NCBI GenBank assembly: GCA_001910725.1
Contig: MJGA01000029.1
Coordinates: forward strand, 1-64,000
Length of the DNA: 64,000 nt
Direction of reading: 5' to 3'
Source of the DNA: Phanerodontia chrysosporium
Lineage: Eukaryota; Basidiomycota; Agaricomycetes; Polyporales; Phanerochaetaceae
In this document: in pieces, positions 57,495-64,000 of the stretch
Position numbering within the stretch: the stretch's first letter is position 1
Layout: every line of letters starts with the position of its first letter
Notes under the pieces: generated by a model
Database searches by the model: none
The model's input: only the letters and a program-made list of their open reading frames with translations
Told to the model about the DNA's origin: nothing
Translations under genes and position numbers: made by a program

Positions 57495-58699
57495 GATACA
57501 AGCGCTCGCTTAACGATGTCCCAGCCTCGTTAGGGGTCTAGCACTAGGTTCGATCCCACCTTCTCGTCCCCTTCGTTCTTCCTCCATCCTCGACATGCAA
57601 TCATAGAGCTCTACGGCGATCACAAGACAGTGGCTTCGAATCTATAACTTGTACCAGCAAGTCTGACTATCATATGGGCTCGCGTGCGCCGTGTCATTAA
57701 CCGCCATGACTATCATTTTGACACCACGGCCGCTATAGACTGGCTGGTGCGCTCCATAGTTAACCATGCAGCTCACGCTCTGCGTAGACATTCGAATGGC
57801 TCTAACTCGAGCATTCTCTGATTCAGAGTTTCCGTTCCGTGCTCGTAGTGTGCCGCTCCCGCGCCAGACGCAACACTGAGCCTTCTTCCAGTCCGCGAAG
57901 GAAGACTCTCGATTAGGGACCTGCGTTCTAACTACGCCGTCTGGTGAGTAACCACGTAGGCAGCGATTTGTGATGCCTCACGTCTTGTTTGTCAGATAAC
58001 CTGGATATCGCTGCAAGGCGCACTTACTGGATGCCTATCGATTCCGAACCTCCAGACCTCACAAGTGAAGCTAATGACGTATTAGGCTTACTTCGGCAGG
58101 CTACCATACGCTGACTTCAACGGCTATATGTTGCACAACTCATACTACCGGCCTTCTCTTAACCCTTACAGCGCGCGCGGGGAGTCAGTGACCCTAAACG
58201 AAGAGGATGGCGAACGATTTGATTAAATCGAGTCTTTCCAAGCCGATGTTTTGGCGCTAGTCGCTCGCCACGTGGCTTTTCGGCAGGGACCGGACCAGCG
58301 GCTACCGCGGTGCCAGATTCGAGCTGGAGGGCCGCTTTGCTGAAAAGTCATCTTGTTCGGATTGCGATGTGATATCACGGTATGCGTTGATATACTAAAT
58401 ATTTCTACCAGAATGTTGAAGCCGATTACTTACACGAACAAGCTGTAGCCCCCGATTACTGGATACTACAACTTAAAATTGAGGGCGGGCCACGTTATGC
58501 CGCCTCAAGCTGCCAAGACAACAGACTAGCTCGAGCTAGATTGTACACCTGCCCATATTTTTCATGATGAGTATCCCATTCCTCGCCTTCATACATCATC
58601 TGTCTTATCAGGACTTCGCCACATGTCATTTCTATGGCTCGTCTGTAACGTGAATATGCACCGCTTTCAGCACTGTCCACCTATGGCCGAGTCGTATGG
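57495..58699. other. Intergenic, nothing recognised
   Basis: Between tRNA-Lys and ALDH3. Frames are short; no domain, RNA or repeat recognised. Confidence 0.5.
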
Positions 58700-60607
58700 T
58701 CAGCAAGCGATGTATGCGAGACTCAAGTCTACATACTCGTCCAATGCCTTCTCTCCAAGTTGTCGCCCGAACCCGCTCTGCTTGACGCCGCCGAACGGCA
58801 CATACGGGCTCAACAGTGAGAACATGTTGACGAACGCGCTCCCGGCCTCGAGCTTTCGAGACACACGGAGCGCTCTGTCTACACTCTTTGTGTAAACGTT
58901 GGCGACAAGGCCATAGGAGCTGCTGTTCGCCGCCTGGAGGACCTCTGCTTCGGCCCCGAAGCGCACGAGCACGCCGACGGGCCCGAAGATCTCCTCGCGT
59001 AGTATGCTCGCGTCTGGAGGGACATTTGCAAACAGTGTCGGTGCAACAAAGTACCCCGGCCGCGGAAGGCGCTTTCCTCCTGTCAGAAGTGCTGCTCCAG
59101 ACGCTTTGCCCGCTTCGATGTAACCCAACACGCGCTTTGTACGGATATCAGTATGGAGGGGCGATGACGTGCACAGACATACCTCAAGCTGTGCGGAAGA
59201 GATCAGTGGCCCCGCGGCGACACCTCCCTCGAAGCCGGACCCTAGCGGTAGCGCCTCTGCGGCACGCACAAGCAGCGGGACGAGCGTCTCGTATATGCCG
59301 TCCTGGATGTATATCCGCGTCCCTGCAGCGCAGAATTGACCGCTTCGAGTGCTTCCCCGCAGTCAGTGTTCCAGCTTCCTGAACGCCCTCTGCAGTACTC
59401 ACAACAGTCCTTTCAGTATCTCGGATACCGCGTCTTCGACATCGGCGTCATCGAAGACGAGCACGGGGTTCTTCCCACCGAGCTCGAGCGTGACGCGCTT
59501 CAAGTTAGACGCAGCGGCAGCCGCCATGATTCGTCGTCCGACGGTCGTGCTCCCCGTGAATGCGAGCTTGCGCACGCGCGGATGGGTTGCCAGCGCCTCG
59601 CCGGCCACGGCCCCAACTCCCGGTACGACATTCAGGGCCCCGGCGGGGAAGCCCGCCTCTGCCGCGAGCGCGGCGAGCTTCAGCGCGGTCAGTGGCGTCA
59701 ACTCGGAGGGCTTGAGTACGACGGCATTCCCGGTCGCGAGCGCTGGTGCTACGCTCCACATGGTCAAAAGCACTGGTCAAGGCGTCAGCGTTGGGCAGCG
59801 GAGAGGGAAGGGAATGTGTACATGGGAAGTTCCACGGCACGATGATGCCCTGGAAGTGGTGGTAAGTGCGCATATATGCACTTGTTCCTGAAGCACTCAC
59901 GCATACACCGATAGGTTCGTGCCGTGTATATGCAAACCTGCTGTCGGCAGTCTGGCAATACCCCTGTTAGAGTCTGCCCAATGAAACATGCATTGCCACT
60001 TCACCTCGATGGTCTGCCCGAAGTGCTTATCTGCCCATCCTGCGTAATATCGGAGGGTTGAGATGACGTCCAACATATCGTGCCCTTTCGCGTGAAGAAA
60101 ATTTCGCCCTATCATCCATGTCAGCGCAGTCTTCGGGCGATGAGACAGAGCAAGTACCGGAGTTCAGTGCTTCCAGGGCTGCTAGCTCCTCCAGATGTCT
60201 CTCGACAAGGTCCGCGAGCTTGGCCAGAAGCCGACCACGCACAGGCGCCGAAATATTCGTCCCCCATGTCGTCCCCAGCGCGGCCTCCGCAGCGTCCACG
60301 GCTGCATCGACATCACCTTCGCCCGCGGCAGCAACCGTGGTGATGAGTGTACCATCGCCTACAACCGTCAGACGTCAGGAGGCTCCTATTAAGGGCAAGA
60401 CTGGGTAGTACGTACTGGGATTGTAAAGCCTTTCTGCTTTTCAGCTAAATCTATAATTGTATACAGCAATAGGGCTTACTCTACGGTCTTATGCTCGAGT
60501 GACTCGACGAAAGTACCGCCGATGAAGAGCCCGGTGTCGACGGTGACCGTGCCCGTGAACGTGTCCGAAGTGACAGTGTGGGTGAAGCCTTTGGGCATCG
60601 TGTCCAT
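58700..60607 (-). CDS. NAD(P)+-dependent aldehyde dehydrogenase (ALDH3)
   Basis: Start ATG at 60607 (MDTMPKGFTHTVTSDT) or 60598, stop at 58700-58702. Landmarks in order: TVDTGLFIGGTFVES; AALGTTWGTNISAPVR; LADLVERHLEELAALEALNS; RYYAGWADKHFGQTIE; IVPWNFP; MWSVAPALATGNAVVLKPSE; LTPLTALKLAALAAEAGFPA; LAFTGSTTVGRRI; LELGGKNP (Glu); GQFCAAGTRIYIQDGIYE (catalytic Cys); REEIFGPVGVLVRF; FVNMFSLLSPYVPFGG; KQSGFGRQLGEKALDEYV. All catalytic landmarks are kept. It is closest in layout to ALDH1 and is its likely mirror partner on the other side of the cluster. It lies about 8 kb from the GMC relic. Probably cytosolic. Confidence 0.88.
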
Positions 60608-62789
60608 GCGCAGGGGGGGGATGCAATGCTGGATCACGACTATTCTTCGCGGGCTATTTAACCAGGCCCTCCGCACCGGACGCCCGCGCGCAGCTGCGAC
60701 CCCCTCGGCCATGCCACGCTGCCCATGGCCACACCATCACACAGACGTGTGCGCCCAAAAGACAATTGCGGGGACCTTGCGCTGTTCCGCGCTGATGAAC
60801 GACCCGTCCCATCGCCCAGGTGCATTGCGACATGCGGGCGGTCCCGCTCAGGCGTGCAGACATGCTGGGAAGCCTGCAGCGCGCGAGCATGCGCAAGGTC
60901 AAATGGCGTGGGATCGCTCGGCTGCGCGCTGGCGTGGCGCCGCGCAGTGGGAACCTGCGGATGTGCTCCCCGAGGCGTGCCCGGGCGTGGTCTGCGCCGG
61001 GCCAGGCTCTTTCCGGAATTGTGTGGCGTTATGTGGGACCGATTTTCTGGCCTTTGCGCATCCAACTCAGCGATACTATGCTGAGCACGGCAGGAAGATG
61101 GAAGAATTGCGCGAATTGCGACAGCTTTAGAGAGTGATCGCGGTCATATCAGTCATCGACTCGACTGCTTAGATCCTACGCAGAACGGAAGCGAACATTG
61201 TGAATCAACATCAAAAGTTGTTCGAACTCTCCGGAGCTCATGTACATGGACTACTGCAATGGCGTGCATTTACTCCGTTGCGCCGGTGATATGATGGAGT
61301 TCGTGGCAGTGTAGGCGGTCCCTGAACGGGAATCATGATAACGACCCACTAGGGCTGGAATGAAGATCTCTGGAAGTGCTTCCTTCCCATGTCTAAGCTT
61401 CATCACGCAGAGATATTGCGACACAGGCCTCTATATGTGTATGTATTGTATGCGGTAGCGTGCGATGGTAGGCACAACAGCCCTTTGCAGAGATCTACCA
61501 TACGTGCAAGACGGCATGCTGAAGGTCAAAGCCTGAAAAGGGTCTTCTCGGGAACCCTGCAAGTACGCCGAGTCTCGCTGTACGCTGTAACATCCAGCAA
61601 TGCATGGTGTGTCATCGTTGTCCTCTCTAACACCTCCGTGAGCGGCATAGTGCCATAAACTCTGTACCAAGTTCCGTGAAGGTCCAACTGTAGAGCTGGC
61701 TACGTATTCATCGGCCTACTTTCCTTCCACTGCCTTCGAGTCAGGCGCTCCGTAGAGCCTCGGCCTTCGGGTACAATGAAACTCATCCGCGCACGGGCGC
61801 TATGAGCTATAATGTCAGTGGAAGAGGACGAGGTGAGTGTCCTCCAACTAAACATGCCTAATTTGGAAGAACGTGTCGGCGTCTATTATTTCCCCATTTT
61901 CTCTTTACTATGATTGGCCCAACGGTGCACGCTGCGTTCAATCTCGTACCGAAGTACCCCATTTGACCCGAAATCCCTTTTTTTCGTATGTTGTATTACT
62001 GCACCCGATTGACTGCGGTGCTCCACGCGTGTGTACGACATCCGGACGCTATCAACCACCCAGCCGTGGCGGTTCGCCGCGCTCTCGTTGCGTCGAACAT
62101 CCCCCTACAGCAACTCATTATTGGTCATCTGAGTTCGTTTCTTGATGCGGATGCTCGGTGGTCAAGTACGGAGATGTGGATGTGAAGGGATAACCTCCGA
62201 TGATTTCATCAAGGCATATATCTTCGTACGATGCACGGTCGCGGTATTGCTCGATTGCGTGCGCTACACTCATCGTGCGGGATGGTTGGAATGATGCTCC
62301 GAGCTTCTCGCATTATGACAGTTTTGATAGTTCGATGCATTCAACGCTGGACACATCCGGTAAGATGGAAAGCAGAGTTGGGTGGACGTTTATTCGCTGG
62401 GACCGTGACGTCCCACAAACCTTCGGCATGAGCAGTACTCTAAACCCTTGACGATACCCCGGTTGCAACGCAAAGCGCTATACCAAGCTGTTAGATGTTG
62501 TGAGGACGGAGGGGTCCTGAATGAGAACGCTGCAACGTGCGAAGACGCTGTTGAAAAAGGAAAGTCGCATCAAGCGGATCAGATGTTGCTGATGATCAAG
62601 ATAGCGAAGAACGCTGCGCTTCAACTCTGGCTGCGGACACTCTCCACCTCGTAACTCGAAGTAGAGGAGGGTCAACAAGTGTAAGAGACTCATTTGCACA
62701 CTACTGCAGCAATTTGGGTACATACTTCGTCTGGATCTCGCATGCGGCCAGGATCTGACTCGATCTCGTAGCATCTTCAGGTTCTCAAG
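60608..62789. other. Long intergenic, GC-rich part near 60660-61130
   Basis: ALDH3's promoter lies at its left end (TTAAATA on the minus strand at about 60655-60662, about 50 nt before the ATG). 60660-61130 is GC-rich and open in three frames at once, which points to composition rather than a gene. 61131-62789 holds only short frames. Confidence 0.5.
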
Positions 62790-63770
62790 ATGCCACTCCT
62801 CGCGGTCTTACCTGACGATTTGGCGGCGGCGGCGGCCACCTCAGGCGGAAGAGCAGTACACAATGGCATACACTGCGACGGATGCCTCAGGAGTCCGATC
62901 GTAGGCATCCGTCACAAGTGCTCCGTCTGCGACGACGTGGACTTCTGCTCGTCCTGCATGGCAGACCCCGTATTTCGAGGGACCCACGACCGACGTCACG
63001 TTTTCATACCCTTGGAAGGGCCGAACTCCGTTGTAACGTATGCTCCACCACTCCCCTTAAACGGACTCCGCCGCACATGTGATGGTTGCTCACGAGCCAT
63101 CGCTGGTCTGTTCTACAAGTGCCTCGATTGCCAGGACTTCGACTTTTGCGGCAGTTGCGCACGGAACGTATCATTTCGAGGGCAACATGACCTGCAACAT
63201 TCATTCTTTCCTATCAAACTTCAGGCAGACATGACGACGTTCTGTGCTGTCCAGGAGGCTCGTAGACGCGTTGAACACGCCGGAGTCTCATGCGATGGCT
63301 GTGACAAGCGCATCTTCGGTGTACGCCACAAGTGCCTCCAATGCATCGACTTCGACTTTTGCGACAAATGCCTAGCCAACGCGGCCTTGCGCGAACACCA
63401 TGGCTTCGACCACCAATTCTATCCCATAACCAAGCCGAACGACCTCACAGGATACGAGCGCGCTCACGCCACCGTGGCTCACCCGCCGACCTCCATACAC
63501 CGTGCATTCTGCGACGGATGCGACAAGCGTATCGTCGGTGCACGGCACAAGTGTCTCGTCTGCGAAGACTTTGACTTCTGCGGTGTGTGCGTCGCGGATC
63601 CCGCCAAGCGCGGCCCGCATGATGTTGCCCACGCTTTCTTCCCTATCGTCGAGCAGGACAACACGGAAGCCTATGACGCCGCGCGCAGACGAGTGGGTGC
63701 CGATGCGGTCCATGTCTACGAGCCCCCTCCACCTTATCGCGCCCCTGCCGGCATGCCCGCAACACACTAG
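62790..63770 (+). CDS. Protein with four ZZ-type zinc-finger modules
   Basis: Single open frame, 326 residues. Four repeats of a ZZ-like Cys pattern are seen at about residues 29-70, 94-137, 166-208 and 242-284. Each has CDGC....I.G.RHKC..C.DFDFC..C and a trailing HD..H.FF/Y-P-I; examples are [49 protein letters not shown] and [18 protein letters not shown] fingers bind zinc and mediate protein contacts, for instance with N-terminal degrons or histone tails, in autophagy receptors and chromatin proteins. Here the protein is almost only ZZ repeats with a Pro-rich tail ([10 protein letters not shown]). The ATG at 62790 follows AAG and may not be the true first exon; upstream exons cannot be excluded. 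Confidence 0.85.
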   Translation: MPLLAVLPDDLAAAAATSGGRAVHNGIHCDGCLRSPIVGIRHKCSVCDDVDFCSSCMADPVFRGTHDRRHVFIPLEGPNSVVTYAPPLPLNGLRRTCDGCSRAIAGLFYKCLDCQDFDFCGSCARNVSFRGQHDLQHSFFPIKLQADMTTFCAVQEARRRVEHAGVSCDGCDKRIFGVRHKCLQCIDFDFCDKCLANAALREHHGFDHQFYPITKPNDLTGYERAHATVAHPPTSIHRAFCDGCDKRIVGARHKCLVCEDFDFCGVCVADPAKRGPHDVAHAFFPIVEQDNTEAYDAARRRVGADAVHVYEPPPPYRAPAGMPATH

Positions 63771-64000
63771 GTGGCGGCTCCCTTCCCGTCCCTACCGCCA
63801 CCCGTTCTCTTCGGCTTTCAGCTCTTTTTTTACGTCGTTGTAAATTTGGGTTCCCTTTCCTATGACAAGTCAAGCCCCGCCACCCCTCTACGCTCTCGTC
63901 TTGCATTTGCGTCCTCGCTTTCAGTCTGTAGCTCATGTATTGAAGATATCACCCCTGAACCGAACAGTGATTAGGTGAGCCTCATCGTGAAGTCGATATC
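63771..64000. other. 3' flank at window end
   Basis: No further gene seen before the window ends. Confidence 0.4.

Noticed and set aside
60522..61137. Long overlapping open frames on both strands
   Set aside because: GC-rich DNA open in several frames at once, without any recognised domain or introns. Composition explains it.
1..64000. CRISPR arrays, operons and bacterial-type ribosome binding sites
   Set aside because: None found. Introns, TATA spacing and tRNA introns mark this as nuclear fungal DNA.

Overview
The window is nuclear DNA from a filamentous basidiomycete, most likely a wood- or litter-decaying agaricomycete. The reasons are many short (about 45-60 nt) GT..AG introns, TATA boxes 35-85 nt before start codons, tRNA genes with introns, and agaricomycete-type families (DUF6534 membrane proteins, salicylate-hydroxylase-like FAD monooxygenases, GMC oxidoreductases, BTB proteins). 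All functional calls come from reading translated sequence by eye. No database search was run, and exon borders are exact only where stated.

Layout. 1-3730: gene-poor, with CAA-rich and 74-bp repeats. 3731-5383 (+): C2H2 zinc-finger gene. 5921-8038 and 9140-11263 (both -): tandem paralogues for secreted proteins that end in a NucA/NucB-type nuclease domain. 12507-13360 (+): SAM methyltransferase. 13509-50817: oxidoreductase cluster. 51229-52378: inverted element with tRNA-like parts. 52378-53533 (+): BTB gene. 53797-55456 (-): second C2H2 zinc-finger gene. 56418-57494: intron-containing tRNA-Pro and tRNA-Lys genes. 58700-60607 (-): third aldehyde dehydrogenase gene. 62790-63770 (+): protein with four ZZ-type zinc fingers.

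The cluster reads ALDH1 - GMC-A - DUF6534 - ALDH relic - GMC-B - FMO1 - FMO2 - FMO3 - FMO4 - nuclear-type hypothetical - 7TM protein - GMC-C - FMO fusion relic - FMO5 - GMC-B' - GMC relic. It has two kinds of duplication. FMO1+FMO2 and FMO3+FMO4 are a tandem pair duplication. Separately, a segment of about 6.3 kb (ALDH end, GMC-B, FMO1, 3' end of FMO2) recurs almost unchanged in inverted orientation (22997-29316 against 43791-50103) around about 14.5 kb of central DNA.

Together the enzymes suggest oxidation of an aromatic alcohol or aldehyde to an acid (GMC oxidase, ALDH) followed by flavin-dependent ring hydroxylation (FMO), with a possible methylation step. The pathway and substrates are inferences from family membership and co-location. 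The two zinc-finger genes that bracket the region look like paralogues and are candidate regulators.
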